Shown: positions 32,388 through 40,868, numbered from the stretch's first letter. The stretch: 64,000 nucleotides of DNA from Lysobacter changpingensis (GCF_017308985.1 NZ_JADWPE010000006.1:248001-312000); one strand, 5' to 3'. A program made the numbers and translations. Notes: a model not told the origin generated them from the sequence alone.

Positions 32388-33392
32388 TCAGCGGCCCAGC
32401 ATCCTGCTGATGCGCCCGGCGATCCAGCGCTCGGCGAAACCGTCCAGCTTCGCGCTTTCGAGGAAGCCGCAATGGCCGCCCCACGGCGAGATCTCCAGCA
32501 GCGCGCCGGCCGGCAGCTGCAGCTTGCGGAAGGCGTCGATCGGAATGACCGGGTCGTCCTCGGCCATGAGGATGCTCGCCGGCACCTGCAATGCGGCCAG
32601 GCGATCGCCGGCGATCGAATAACCGTCGAAATAGCGCCCCAGCGTGCCGAAATCCGTGTGGCGTTCGACCATCCACTGGGTCAGCGGGCGCATGCGCAGG
32701 CCGAGCACCTGGTCGTCGAAGGCGTGCGTCTGCGGGAACAACGCGCGCTTGCGCGCCAGCGATCCGCGCCACTTGCGCTCGAAGTACCACAGGTAGACCG
32801 GCAGCCCCTGCTCCATCGAATCCATCGTGCGCGCCGGATCCAGCACCGGGCACACTGCGGCCACGTGCGCGAGGCGCAGGCCCGCGGTCGGCGCGCGCAG
32901 CGCCAGGCGCAGGGCGAAGTTGCCGCCGAGCGAGTAGCCGGCCACGGCCATCGGGCGGTCGGGATACAGCTGCGTGACCTGCACCGCCGCGCGCACCACT
33001 TCGTCGATGCGGTTGGAGTGGAACAGGCCTTCGTTGAGGTGGTGCGTGTCGCCGTGGTCGCGGAAGTTGAGGCGGAACACCTCGAAGCCTTCGCGCAGCA
33101 GCTCCACCGCGGTCAGGCGCATGTAGCTGGAATCCACGCTGCCTTCCCAGCCGTGCAGCAGCAGGACCAGCCCGCGCGAGGGCTTTTCGGGAAGGGCGGT
33201 GTGCACGCCCTGCAGGCGCACGCCGTCGCCGGCGTCGACGGTGTGCAGGGTGCTGACCGCGTCGAGCTGCGCGAGGCTGCGCTCGCCATGGCGACGGCGC
33301 AGCGGACTGGAGCCCAGCACCGACTGCACGTGCGCGTTGCGCAGCCAGCGCGGCGGACGGTAGTCGGACGCGTTCAGCATGCCGGAAGCCAT
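32388..33392 (-). CDS. YheT-like alpha/beta hydrolase
   Basis: The 334-residue cytoplasmic protein matches the YheT/ABHD1-3 family. YRPPRWLRNAHVQSVLGS is the family's N-terminal signature. LLLHGWEGS supplies the oxyanion hole, and GYSLGGNFALRLAL the Ser nucleophile. EDDPVIP and SPWGGHCGF give the Asp and His. Members act on lipids or esters, but the physiological substrate of YheT is unknown. ATG 33392 has GAGGCG upstream; MLN at 33380 is an alternative. The acyltransferase gene stops 45 bases before its start, so the two lipid-type genes may be co-transcribed. Confidence 0.9.
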   Translation of the reverse strand: MASGMLNASDYRPPRWLRNAHVQSVLGSSPLRRRHGERSLAQLDAVSTLHTVDAGDGVRLQGVHTALPEKPSRGLVLLLHGWEGSVDSSYMRLTAVELLREGFEVFRLNFRDHGDTHHLNEGLFHSNRIDEVVRAAVQVTQLYPDRPMAVAGYSLGGNFALRLALRAPTAGLRLAHVAAVCPVLDPARTMDSMEQGLPVYLWYFERKWRGSLARKRALFPQTHAFDDQVLGLRMRPLTQWMVERHTDFGTLGRYFDGYSIAGDRLAALQVPASILMAEDDPVIPIDAFRKLQLPAGALLEISPWGGHCGFLESAKLDGFAERWIAGRISRMLGR

Positions 33393-33437
33393 GGCGCCTC
33401 GGATCGCATTACTGCCTTACACCTGCCAACGTGAAGT

Positions 33438-34244
33438 TCAGCTCTTCATGGCCTCGACGATCCGCGCCCGCGCGGTTTCGGCGATGCGGCGGCGCCCGTC
33501 GGTTTCGCCGGGCAGGATCGGTTCGAGGAAATGCACCTCCGCCAGCCGCGGCGGTTCGCCGAGCAGGCGCAGGAAGTTCGCCAGGAAGCTCTCGCCCGGC
33601 TGGAACGCCACCACGTGCTGCGCGTCGCCATGCTCCCCATAGCGCAGCGCGACCGGCTGCACCGGCACGCCGGCTTCGACGGCGGCCAGGAAGATGCGCG
33701 CGTGGAACGGGCCGATCTCGCGCCCGCCGCGCGTGCCGCCTTCGGGGAAAACGCCGACGCTGCGGCCCTCGCGCAGCCGGTTGAGCATCTCGTGCAGCAC
33801 GCCGCCGAGCGACTCGGTGCTGCCGCGCGCGTGGAAGATGGTTTCGCCGCGCGAGGCGAGCCAGCCCACGATCGGCCAGCTGGCGATCTCGCGCTTGGCG
33901 ACGAAGCCCATCATGCGCTGGCTGTGCAGGGTTTCGATGTCGATCCAGCTGACGTGGTTGGCGACGAACATCGCCGCGCCCGGCAGCGGCGTGCCGACGC
34001 GGCGCAGGCGGAAGCCGAAGATCCACATCAGGCCGGCCGACCAGGCGCGGATCGCGCGGTGCTCCAGCGGCTCGTCGCCGACGCGGACGTTTCCGGTCAG
34101 CGGCGTGGTCGTCAGCAGGGTCAGGGGCAGGTCGACGAACACGTGCCACAGCAGCAGCGGCACGCGGATCAGATAACGGAGCGCGCGCGCGGCGGGCGCC
34201 GTGGCCGGCGCCGTCGCGCCGGCGTGGGGGGACGGCGCATTCAT
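33438..34244 (-). CDS. 1-acyl-sn-glycerol-3-phosphate acyltransferase (PlsC family)
   Basis: This 268-residue acyltransferase acylates lysophosphatidic acid or a related lysolipid at the membrane. One N-terminal hydrophobic segment (LIRVPLLLWHVFVDLPLTLL) precedes the catalytic NHVSWID (H-x4-D), FVAKREIASWPIVGWLAS, and the substrate-binding FPEGGTRGG. Like other short PlsC/OlsA proteins it has no second domain. It could serve ornithine lipid synthesis, since no other housekeeping context is present, but nothing here decides it. ATG 34244 is preferred to the in-frame upstream codons because it starts directly before the hydrophobic region. Confidence 0.87.
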   Translation of the reverse strand: MNAPSPHAGATAPATAPAARALRYLIRVPLLLWHVFVDLPLTLLTTTPLTGNVRVGDEPLEHRAIRAWSAGLMWIFGFRLRRVGTPLPGAAMFVANHVSWIDIETLHSQRMMGFVAKREIASWPIVGWLASRGETIFHARGSTESLGGVLHEMLNRLREGRSVGVFPEGGTRGGREIGPFHARIFLAAVEAGVPVQPVALRYGEHGDAQHVVAFQPGESFLANFLRLLGEPPRLAEVHFLEPILPGETDGRRRIAETARARIVEAMKS

Positions 34245-34368
34245 TGAACGCACGATACCTAAGCCGCGAGGCCGCCACCAGCGCCGCGCGCGGGATGCGA
34301 CGTGCCGTCCAGACAGGTTCCGCAATGCGCGGGCAGGGAGCCGCCGGCGCGATCGACGGCGCGAAGGC

Positions 34369-34803
34369 TCAGGGCCGCGGAATCACCGCCAGCGTGATCC
34401 GCGAGATGCACACCAGGCGCTGGCGTTCGTCCTCGATGCGGATCTCCCACACCTGCGTGCGCCCGCCCACGTGCAGTGGTCGTGCGGTACCGGTGACGGT
34501 GCCCTCGCGCACGCCGCGCAGGTGGTTGGCGTTGATCTCGATGCCGACGCAGGCCTCGTCCTCGCCGACGCAGAGCATGCCGGCGCTGCTGCCGAGCGTC
34601 TCGGCCAGCAGCACCGACGCGCCGCCGTGGAGCAGGCCATAGGGCTGCCGGGTGCGTTCGTCGACCGGCATGGTCGCGCGGATGAAATCGTGCCCGACCT
34701 GCGTGAACACGATGCCCAGTGGCTCCATCGCGGTGTTGCGCGAGAGCGCGTTCAGCGCGGCGAGGTCGGGCGGGGTGCGGAATGGGGAGCGGGGCGTATC
34801 CAT
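34369..34803 (-). CDS. Hotdog-fold acyl-CoA thioesterase (PaaI/YdiI type)
   Basis: The 144-residue protein has the DUF4442/4HBT hotdog fold: MEPLGIVFTQVGHDFIRATM, then RQPYGLLHGGASVLLAETLGS with the HGG and catalytic Glu of the YdiI/EntH group, and GIEINANHLRGVREGTVTG for the core helix and strands. It should hydrolyse small aromatic or fatty acyl-CoA esters. ATG 34803 is preferred over a GTG two codons upstream. It lies 124 bases before plsC on the same strand. The strong terminator behind it belongs to the upstream small-protein pair. Confidence 0.9.
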   Translation of the reverse strand: MDTPRSPFRTPPDLAALNALSRNTAMEPLGIVFTQVGHDFIRATMPVDERTRQPYGLLHGGASVLLAETLGSSAGMLCVGEDEACVGIEINANHLRGVREGTVTGTARPLHVGGRTQVWEIRIEDERQRLVCISRITLAVIPRP

Positions 34804-34830
34804 CGCCACACCTTAGCCGAGCGTCCGGGC

Positions 34831-34897
34831 AAAAAGGGGCCCGGCAGTCAGTGCGTCGTTACGGAGAGAGTCCGACGCACCGGCTCCGGGCCAGGGG
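34831..34897 (-). terminator. Long-stem terminator behind the small-protein pair
   Basis: On the minus strand GGCCCGGAG, then GTGCGTCGGA, a loop, CGACGCAC and CCGGGCCCC pair over two stacked stems and are followed by TTTTT. It ends transcription coming from the two small genes and lies just ahead of the thioesterase start. Confidence 0.72.
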
Positions 34898-35023
34898 GAA
34901 ATGGAGATGACTTCTTACGACGGGGAAGCGATGGGGTTCGGGCATGGTCCTGTGCGGGTGGTGCCGCCCTTGCGGGCGTGTCGGGCGTGCGGCTGGGACA
35001 CCGCTACCTTGTCGCGATCCTGC

Positions 35024-35209
35024 TTACGCGCAACGGAAGCGCGGCTGCATCCAGTCCCGGGCGTAGTGGCGGGTGGCGGCGTAGCCGCTGCTGTTGCCGT
35101 AGCCCACGCCGAAGTCGCGATCGCGATGGACGTGGCGCACCGGCAGCGGGACGACGACGTTCGCGCGCGGGGCGTTCGGGTTGGTCGGGATGGCAAGGAA
35201 GGCGTTCAT
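35024..35209 (-). CDS. Small paralogous protein, copy 2 (RDFGVGYG-SSGYA family)
   Basis: The 61-residue protein shares its C-terminal half with the neighbouring gene: RDRDFGVGYGNSSGYA, then RHYARDW and QPRFRCA against RERDFGVGYGSSSGYA, RRYTTEW and PPRFRFA. The N-terminal half (MNAFLAIPTNPNAPRANVVV) is different and looks disordered. AGGAC at 8 bases before the ATG is repeated in the sister gene, and the bases around the two starts are nearly identical, so both are real and arose by duplication. No signal peptide, no Cys-rich core. I do not know the family; a secreted peptide, precursor peptide or small RNA-binding protein (RGG-like tail) are all guesses. Confidence 0.72.
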   Translation of the reverse strand: MNAFLAIPTNPNAPRANVVVPLPVRHVHRDRDFGVGYGNSSGYAATRHYARDWMQPRFRCA

Positions 35210-35240
35210 GGCGGTGTCCTGGAGTCCGGAATTGCGGGGA

Positions 35241-35429
35241 TCAGGCAAAGCGGAAGCGCGGGGGCGCCCACTCGGTCGTGTAGCGGCGGTTGCTGGCATA
35301 GCCACTGCTGGAGCCGTAACCGACGCCGAAATCGCGTTCGCGGTGGTTGCGCGACGGGGCGTTCATCAGGGCCAGCGGGGAAACCGGAACCGACTTGGCG
35401 GAGGAAGCGAAAGTGTTCAGGGCGTTCAT
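35241..35429 (-). CDS. Small paralogous protein, copy 1 (RDFGVGYG-SSGYA family)
   Basis: The 62-residue protein is the first of two tandem paralogues, 31 bases apart. Residues 1-28 (MNALNTFASSAKSVPVSP and on) are low-complexity and polar. Residues 30-62 hold the shared block RERDFGVGYGSSSGYASNRR followed by YTTEWAPPRFRFA. AGGAC sits before the ATG. The promoter region contains the dyad GTGTTG-N8-CAACAC about 36 bases upstream. The basic, aromatic C-terminus with several Arg-Arg and Tyr residues is strongly conserved between the copies whereas the N-termini vary, as in a leader plus core or a linker plus functional tail. No recognisable domain; function unknown. Confidence 0.75.
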   Translation of the reverse strand: MNALNTFASSAKSVPVSPLALMNAPSRNHRERDFGVGYGSSSGYASNRRYTTEWAPPRFRFA

Positions 35430-35465
35430 GGCGGGGTCCTTCGTGGGGTGGGGTAGTGCCTCGGT

Positions 35466-35485
35466 GTGTTGGTAAAGTACAACAC
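35466..35485. promoter_or_regulatory. Dyad GTGTTG-N8-CAACAC upstream of the small-protein pair
   Basis: A 20-base dyad with perfect 6-base half-sites lies 36 bases ahead of the first small gene. Its spacing fits a helix-turn-helix regulator dimer site near the promoter. No regulator gene is next to it. Confidence 0.5.
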
Positions 35486-35793
35486 CAGATCTATTCCGCC
35501 ATGGGCCAGAAGTCACCCCACCGAAGACCTACCTTGGCGAGGCACGGCCGCAGCCGGAACTCGCTGATATAGATGGACATTTCTGGCGTTCCGTTGCCAT
35601 GACTGATGGCAGGGGGGATTCCGCCGGCCGCGCAGGCGCGCCCGGCGCTCTCTGACCGGGGCGAGAGGGAGGGTGAAAACCGTCACGTTCAGGAAGCTGG
35701 CTGCGCGGCCGCGGATGGGGGGCGCAGCGGCCAGTGCGCGAAAAGCGCAGGTTCGGCTCCTTCCCCTGCAAGCTGGAGAGGGAGAAACAACCC
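35486..35793. other. Intergenic region between small-protein pair and PLD lipoprotein gene
   Basis: About 300 bases with no convincing gene. At 35655-35675 GGGGCGAGAGGGAGGGTG and at 35755-35785 a CTCC...GGAG stretch resemble worn copies of the CCCTCTCCC/GGGAGAGGG hairpin family seen at 6888. The promoter of the small genes must lie near its left edge. Confidence 0.45.
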
Positions 35794-37866
35794 CTACAAA
35801 ATCGGCGCCAAGCCCGCCCCGAACGCGGTGAAGATCCGCGTCGTGATTCCCTTCAACCCCACCGCCACTTCCGGGAAATCCCCCACCGGCTGGTAGCACG
35901 CGCGGAAATCCGGATCGCTCGGCAGCAGCGGTTGCGGGCATTGCTCGCTGCGCACGAATTCGTAGCTGGTCGCGTAGCGCATCGGCCACAGGTCCAGGAT
36001 CGGCATCGCCTCGAACATCTTGCCGATCGAGTAGTTGAGCCCCGAAAACACCGGCGGCTTGTCGCGGCGCGCGATCACCCACGAATTGGCCGGCGCGATG
36101 TCGCGCTTGATGCTCGCCCGCAGCGCCTGGGCGAAGTCGCGGTCCTCGATCACCACCGCGCTCTCGGTGTTGTAGTGATCGCCGCGCGGATCGAAGTTGT
36201 GCGTGCCGACCACGCCGATGCGCCCGTCGATCACCATCGACTTGGCATGCAGTCCGATGCGCACGCCCGCGCGCTGCAACGGCACGGGCTGGTTCGCGCG
36301 ACGCGTGCTGTAGCGCAGCGCGGTGTATTCGCGCGAAAGCGCGCGCTGGTACTGCGCACGCTCGACGCTGCTGCGGCGGTCGTAGCGGTCGCGCAGTTCG
36401 CGATGGACCTTGCCCCGATCGACCGGCGTGACGTCCTGTGCCTCGTCGTCGGGCCGGGCCGAAGACGACGCCGCGGTGCCTCCGCTTTCGCCGGTCAGCG
36501 CACGGCTGGGCGAGATCGAACCCGGGTCGGCATCGGAACCGTTGTCGGGCGCGTTCCCGTCGGGAAACAGGTCCGGCAGCGCGCCGGTCGCCGCGATGTC
36601 GATCGGCGCGTCCGTCGGGAAGGGCTTGTACTCGAAGATGTTGAAGCCGAACTCGCGCAGGTAGCGGCGCTTGTACTTGTACGACAGCGCGTAGGCGATG
36701 AACGCGTCCGTCGCCGCCAGGCTGTTGGTGGAGATGATGATCTTCGGGCGCTGCTCGAACGGGCGCTGGTGCAGCTGCCGGAACAGGTCCTGCGCCGCAT
36801 CGGACAGCACCAGGTACGGCGTCTGCAGGACGACTTCCTCCTGCGCCGATTCGATCAGCCCGCGCAGCGAACCGGAGGCCACCGCCTGCTGGTCGGCGTC
36901 TTCGGCGTGGTGTTTCTCCGGCGTGTCGGAGATGTAGCGCACCTCGCCCACGCGCATCGCCCGCGAAGCCAGGCGCTCCTCGACGAGCGCGCGATCGCCC
37001 GCGTCGCGCAGCATCGCCTTCGCGCGCTCCGGGCGCTCGAACTGCGCCGGCGGCAGCGCCGGGACGCCCTGGGCGAGCAGCCGCGCGCCGACGTCGTTGA
37101 GCCGCTCCACCGGCACGCTGCGGCGATCGTTCCAGAACAGCGCGAAGTCATCGCGCATCACCCGCGCCACGGGACCGGCGACGAGCAGGTCGCGGTCGCG
37201 GAAGTTGTACTCGTCGTCCCAGTCGTAATAGTCGTCCTGGTAATTGCGCCCGCCGGTGATGCCGACCGCGCCGTCCACCAGCAGCAGCTTGGTGTGCATG
37301 CGCTGGTTGAGCTTGCGCCAGCAGCACGCCGCCGCGAGCGCGTACTGCGGGTAGGTGATCTGCGCGCGATCCAGCACCGGGCTGTACAGCTTCAGCTCGA
37401 AATTCGCATGCGCGCCGGCCAGTGCGGCCAGCGTGTCGACGTGCTTGAGCGCGGAAAGCTGGTCGATCAGCACGCGCACGCGCACGCCGCGGCGCGCGGC
37501 GGCGAGCAGTTCGTCGAGCACGAGCCGCCCGGCGTCGTCCTCGTCGAAGATGTAGGTCTGCAGGTCGATGGCGGTGGTCGCGCTGCGGATCAGGTTCACG
37601 CGCGCGAGCAGCGCGTCCGGGCCGCGGTCGAGGATCAGCGCGTAATGCGCCGGCGCTTCGGGCGTGGATTCGGCCAGCGCCCGCGTGGCCAGTTCGCGCA
37701 GCGGCGAGCGCTGGGCGCAGGCGTCCAGGCGGGTGCAATCGACCTGCGTCGAACGCGCCTGCACCACCATCGCCGTCGCATGGTCGCGCTGCGTGTGCGA
37801 CAGCGAGGCGCAGGCGCCCAGCGCCAGCGACAGCACGGCCACGCCCAACCGCACGATCGCTCTCAC
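35794..37866 (-). CDS. Phospholipase-D family lipoprotein
   Basis: The 690-residue protein has a lipoprotein signal (LSLALGACAS, acylated Cys near 19) and two PLD catalytic domains with HTKLLLVDGAVGITGG and HAKSMVIDGRIGVVGTHNF. It resembles envelope PLD-like proteins of the ClsC (YmdC) group, and carries an extra Ser/Asp/Gly-rich insert (about 450-500) between strands of the second domain. A cardiolipin-synthase-like or phosphodiesterase activity is likely; ClsC in E. coli uses PE. The GTG start overlaps the yceI stop in GTGA, making it the last gene of sixA-yceI-pld. Confidence 0.87.
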   Translation of the reverse strand: MRAIVRLGVAVLSLALGACASLSHTQRDHATAMVVQARSTQVDCTRLDACAQRSPLRELATRALAESTPEAPAHYALILDRGPDALLARVNLIRSATTAIDLQTYIFDEDDAGRLVLDELLAAARRGVRVRVLIDQLSALKHVDTLAALAGAHANFELKLYSPVLDRAQITYPQYALAAACCWRKLNQRMHTKLLLVDGAVGITGGRNYQDDYYDWDDEYNFRDRDLLVAGPVARVMRDDFALFWNDRRSVPVERLNDVGARLLAQGVPALPPAQFERPERAKAMLRDAGDRALVEERLASRAMRVGEVRYISDTPEKHHAEDADQQAVASGSLRGLIESAQEEVVLQTPYLVLSDAAQDLFRQLHQRPFEQRPKIIISTNSLAATDAFIAYALSYKYKRRYLREFGFNIFEYKPFPTDAPIDIAATGALPDLFPDGNAPDNGSDADPGSISPSRALTGESGGTAASSSARPDDEAQDVTPVDRGKVHRELRDRYDRRSSVERAQYQRALSREYTALRYSTRRANQPVPLQRAGVRIGLHAKSMVIDGRIGVVGTHNFDPRGDHYNTESAVVIEDRDFAQALRASIKRDIAPANSWVIARRDKPPVFSGLNYSIGKMFEAMPILDLWPMRYATSYEFVRSEQCPQPLLPSDPDFRACYQPVGDFPEVAVGLKGITTRIFTAFGAGLAPIL

Positions 37867-38474
37867 GGCGCGGCCTCCACCAGGCGCACGCGCAGCATGA
37901 AGCGGACGCGGTCGACGAGCGCGAAGCGCCAGCCGTCCAGGCCGTAGTCGTCGCGGCTGATGCTGCCGCTGGCGACCACGTCGCAATCCCGGCCGGGCGC
38001 GTCGCAGTCGGCGCGGTTGATGGTGAACGTCTCCATCCGGGTCATGCCGTGCATCGACAGCCGGCCGCGCATGCGCCCGCCGGTACGGATGAGGGAATCG
38101 GGGTGCGGTTCGGAGACGAATTCAATGGTCGGGAAACGCTGTGCATCGAAGAAACTCGGGCCGCGCGCGAGCGCGGTGTAACGATCGGAACCAGCGACGA
38201 TCACCCCGTCGGTGCGCAGCACGATGCGTACGCGACGGCGGCCGTCGGCGAGGGTGGTCACTTCGCCTTCGTACTGCGGGAAGATCCCCGACACCCGCTG
38301 CCCCCAGCGGGTGCGCAGCTCGAAGCCGAAGCGGGTGAAGTGCGGATCGAAGGACCGGGAGGAGACGGCAGGGGGCGTGCCTTCGACGGCGACCGGCTCC
38401 TGCGCCCATGCCGGCCAGAGGGCCAGCAGGGACAGCAGCGCGATGCAGGACAGGCGCGGCGGGCGTTCCCTCAC
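37863..38474 (-). CDS. YceI-family periplasmic lipid-binding protein
   Basis: The 203-residue secreted protein has a signal peptide (SCIALLSLLALWPAWAQ) and a YceI lipocalin-like barrel. Key blocks are FDPHFTRFGFELRTRWGQRVSGIFPQ and FFDAQRFPTIEFVSE, SMHGMTRMETFTI, and DYGLDGWRF with the C-terminal RVRFMLRVRL. YceI proteins bind isoprenoid or amide-type lipids in the periplasm. The GTG start overlaps the sixA stop in GTGA. Close linkage with a PLD lipoprotein supports a role at the envelope. Confidence 0.88.
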   Translation of the reverse strand: MRERPPRLSCIALLSLLALWPAWAQEPVAVEGTPPAVSSRSFDPHFTRFGFELRTRWGQRVSGIFPQYEGEVTTLADGRRRVRIVLRTDGVIVAGSDRYTALARGPSFFDAQRFPTIEFVSEPHPDSLIRTGGRMRGRLSMHGMTRMETFTINRADCDAPGRDCDVVASGSISRDDYGLDGWRFALVDRVRFMLRVRLVEAAP

Positions 38475-38947
38475 GGCCACCAGAAGGCGCTGAGCTGCGC
38501 CGAGCCGGGCTCCAGGCCGGCGTCCGCAGGCACCGTCAGGACCGCGATCCCCGCCGGCGGCATGCCGCGGTAATCGCCGGACTGCCCGCTGTGCAGCAGT
38601 GCCGCCAGGCGCTCCAGCCCGGGATTGTGGCCGACCAGCATCAGCCGTTCGGCTTCGCCGTGCGCGTCGGCTAGCGAGATCAGCGTGCCCGGCGTGGCTT
38701 CGTAGATCGACGGCTCGATGCGCTGGTCGACGTAGCCGATCGCCGCCAATACCGCTTCGAGCGTCTCGCGCGTGCGGCGCGAGGGCGAGCACAGGATGCA
38801 GTCCGGGATCAGCTTGTTCTCGGCGAGCCAGCGACCGGCGGCCTCGGCCTCGGCCAGTCCTTCGGCCGAGAGCGGGCGGTCCAGATCGGCCTGTCCGTTG
38901 CCGGCGGGTTCCGCGTGGGCGTGTCGTAGCAGGATCAGTTCACGCAT
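38471..38947 (-). CDS. sixA: Phosphohistidine phosphatase SixA
   Basis: The 158-residue protein of the histidine-phosphatase superfamily removes phosphate from phospho-His, as SixA does on ArcB Hpt or the nitrogen PTS protein NPr. LILLRHAHAEP carries the RHG-type nucleophile, SPSRRTRETLEAV the second Arg, and LMLVGHNPGLERLAALL the second His. The length and lack of extra domains are typical of SixA. ATG 38947 starts MRELILLRHA. It leads an operon with yceI and the PLD lipoprotein. Confidence 0.88.
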   Translation of the reverse strand: MRELILLRHAHAEPAGNGQADLDRPLSAEGLAEAEAAGRWLAENKLIPDCILCSPSRRTRETLEAVLAAIGYVDQRIEPSIYEATPGTLISLADAHGEAERLMLVGHNPGLERLAALLHSGQSGDYRGMPPAGIAVLTVPADAGLEPGSAQLSAFWWP

Positions 38948-39018
38948 GCGCGGGCGGCTCCGGTTCGGCGAGGACAGGCGGGTTCATGGCCGCCATTATC
39001 ACGTAACGACGTGATGGC

Positions 39019-39651
39019 TCAGGCTTTCCTGAGCCATTTGAGCAAGGGCTGCCAATCGTCCTGGTGTTCGCGCACCTGTGCGGAGTGGTAGTCGAACAGG
39101 CTCTTCCCCAGCCCGGTGAGCACCACGTAGGCCTGGCTGTCGCGCAGCTGCGCGACCACCGGATAAGGCCACGCCGCGAGCAGGTCGAGCGCCTGCTGCG
39201 AGGCGTTGGTCCACGGCTTGAGCTTGTTGCCCACCAGCCCGACCCGCAGCTGGCCCTTGCGCACGCGCGGGTGCTTCGCGAGCGAATCCAGGAAAGGCAC
39301 CGTCGCCTCGATGTCCAGCGCGGACGGCTGCACCGGCACGACCACGGCGTCGGCGTCCTCGAGGAAGGCGTCGAGGTCGTCGGCCATCGCGCCGGCGGCG
39401 GCGTCGATCACCAGTCGCTGGGTGTCGTCGGGCAACTGTTTGCGCCACGCCTTGCGGCGGGTGCCGTCGAGCGGCAGCACCGCGCTCTCCAGCCCCGCCC
39501 GGCGCTGCGCCCAGCGGGTGGAGGATTCCTGCGGATCGGCATCGACCAGCGCGGTGCGCAGGCCTTCGAGCGCCGATTGCGCGGCGAGGTGCGTGGCGAT
39601 CGTGGTCTTGCCCACGCCGCCCTTGGAACTGGCCACCAGCACGGTCTTCAT
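39019..39651 (-). CDS. ParA/MinD-family ATPase (orphan)
   Basis: The 210-residue deviant Walker ATPase has [22 protein letters not shown] (Walker A with the KGGxGKT signature Lys), [19 protein letters not shown], and [13 protein letters not shown] for Walker B. Short ParA proteins of this kind position plasmids, chemoreceptor arrays or carboxysomes. No parB or centromere-like repeat is adjacent, and no chemotaxis gene is nearby, so the cargo is unknown. GGGGAG precedes ATG 39651. It lies upstream of sixA with 71 bases between the two genes, on the same strand. Confidence 0.87.
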   Translation of the reverse strand: MKTVLVASSKGGVGKTTIATHLAAQSALEGLRTALVDADPQESSTRWAQRRAGLESAVLPLDGTRRKAWRKQLPDDTQRLVIDAAAGAMADDLDAFLEDADAVVVPVQPSALDIEATVPFLDSLAKHPRVRKGQLRVGLVGNKLKPWTNASQQALDLLAAWPYPVVAQLRDSQAYVVLTGLGKSLFDYHSAQVREHQDDWQPLLKWLRKA

Positions 39652-39781
39652 GCGGACTCCCCTCTGGATGGAAGCCGCAGCGTACACGGGGCCGGGCGAC
39701 GGAACCATGCGCCGGACGCCCGCCCGGGCCGGGCGAAGGGCGCGTCACCCGGTAGGCGAACTCCGCGACGGACCGTAAGCC

Positions 39782-40702
39782 TCACCCGCCCAGCACCCTC
39801 GCAAGCGCAGCCGACCACAGCGGCAAGGTCGCCAGCGACAGCAGCAGCCCGTAGCCCACCATCGCCGCCGCCAGCCGCGGCGCCAGTCCGTGGGCGATGG
39901 CGAGCGCGCCGGCGGTCACCATCGAGGGCATGGCCGCCTCCAGCACCGTCACCCGGGCCATCGGTCCCTCCAGTCCGAGCAGGGGCACCAGCAGCAACGC
40001 GATCGCCGGCATCATCGCGAGCTTCAGCACCAGCCCCATCGCCAGCGGCTTGAGTTCGTCGCGCGGCAGCGCCAGGCGCACGGACAGGCCGATGGTCAGC
40101 ATCGCCAGCGGCAGCAGGGCGTCGGACAGCCGCTGCAATCCGCCGTCGAGCCACGCCGGCGGATCGGCCGGCATCACCGTGAAGCCCGCGACCAGCGCCC
40201 ACAGCGGCGGGAACTTCGCCACGCGCAGCGCCATCTCGCGCGGCGACGGCGAATGCTCGCCGCCGTAGCGCGCCAGCGCCCACAGGCCGAACGTCGACAG
40301 GATCAGGAACGTGCCGAACTGGTCGTACACCACCGCATAGGGCAGCGCATGGTCGCCCACCAGCGCGCGCGTCAGCGGATAGCCGAGGAAGCTGGTGTTG
40401 CCGAGCGCGACGGTGAGCATCAGCACCGCGGTCTCGTCGCGCCGGAACTTCAACCAGCGCGACAGCCCCGCCACCGCCACCACGGTCGCGCCCAGCAGCA
40501 GCCACGGCACCGCGATCACGCCCAGCAGCGAGGCCTCCAGATGCAGTCGCGGCACGTAGCGCAACACCGCCGCCGGCAGGCAGACGTAGAGCACGACGAG
40601 GTTCAGCGTCTGCGCCGCATCGCCGGGCAGAACGCGCAGGCGCTGGAACAGATAGCCCAGCGCGAGCATCGTCAGGACGAGGGCGAATGCGTCGAAGGCC
40701 AT
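39782..40702 (-). CDS. AEC-family transporter (auxin efflux carrier type)
   Basis: The 306-residue membrane protein has about ten helices in two halves, as in the AEC/MdcF family of bacterial carriers. AFALVLTMLALGYLFQRLRV and LNLVVLYVCLPAAVLRYV form the first repeat, and ALLPLAMLTIGLSVRLALP the second with the conserved family motif. It exports or imports small organic anions such as malonate or malate; the substrate here is unknown. Start at ATG 40702, where MAFDAFALVLTMLALGY is standard. Confidence 0.86.
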   Translation of the reverse strand: MAFDAFALVLTMLALGYLFQRLRVLPGDAAQTLNLVVLYVCLPAAVLRYVPRLHLEASLLGVIAVPWLLLGATVVAVAGLSRWLKFRRDETAVLMLTVALGNTSFLGYPLTRALVGDHALPYAVVYDQFGTFLILSTFGLWALARYGGEHSPSPREMALRVAKFPPLWALVAGFTVMPADPPAWLDGGLQRLSDALLPLAMLTIGLSVRLALPRDELKPLAMGLVLKLAMMPAIALLLVPLLGLEGPMARVTVLEAAMPSMVTAGALAIAHGLAPRLAAAMVGYGLLLSLATLPLWSAALARVLGG

Positions 40703-40868
40703 GGAGCGCTTCCCAGGCGAAGGCACTATCGTCACCGCTGCGACGCACCGCCTCAAGCTCGACCAATGGCCATGCCATCCGCAAGGCCGATCGAGGCCGT
40801 GACCTCCGGGCCACGCGCGGCGCGCGCGCCGGCGTGAACATGCGGCGAGTTTCCACCGAGCGCCCGCC

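Noticed and set aside
34898-35023. A third copy of the small-protein gene
   Set aside because: The stretch after copy 2 has no start, no ribosome site and no trace of the shared tail in any frame.
35513-36082. Coding sequence upstream of the PLD lipoprotein end
   Set aside because: Overlaps the PLD gene's 3' end out of frame and has no ribosome site or recognisable domain.
39019-39651. Plasmid or chromosome partition locus
   Set aside because: Only a ParA-like ATPase is present; no parB, no repeated centromere-like sites, and surrounding genes are ordinary chromosomal ones.
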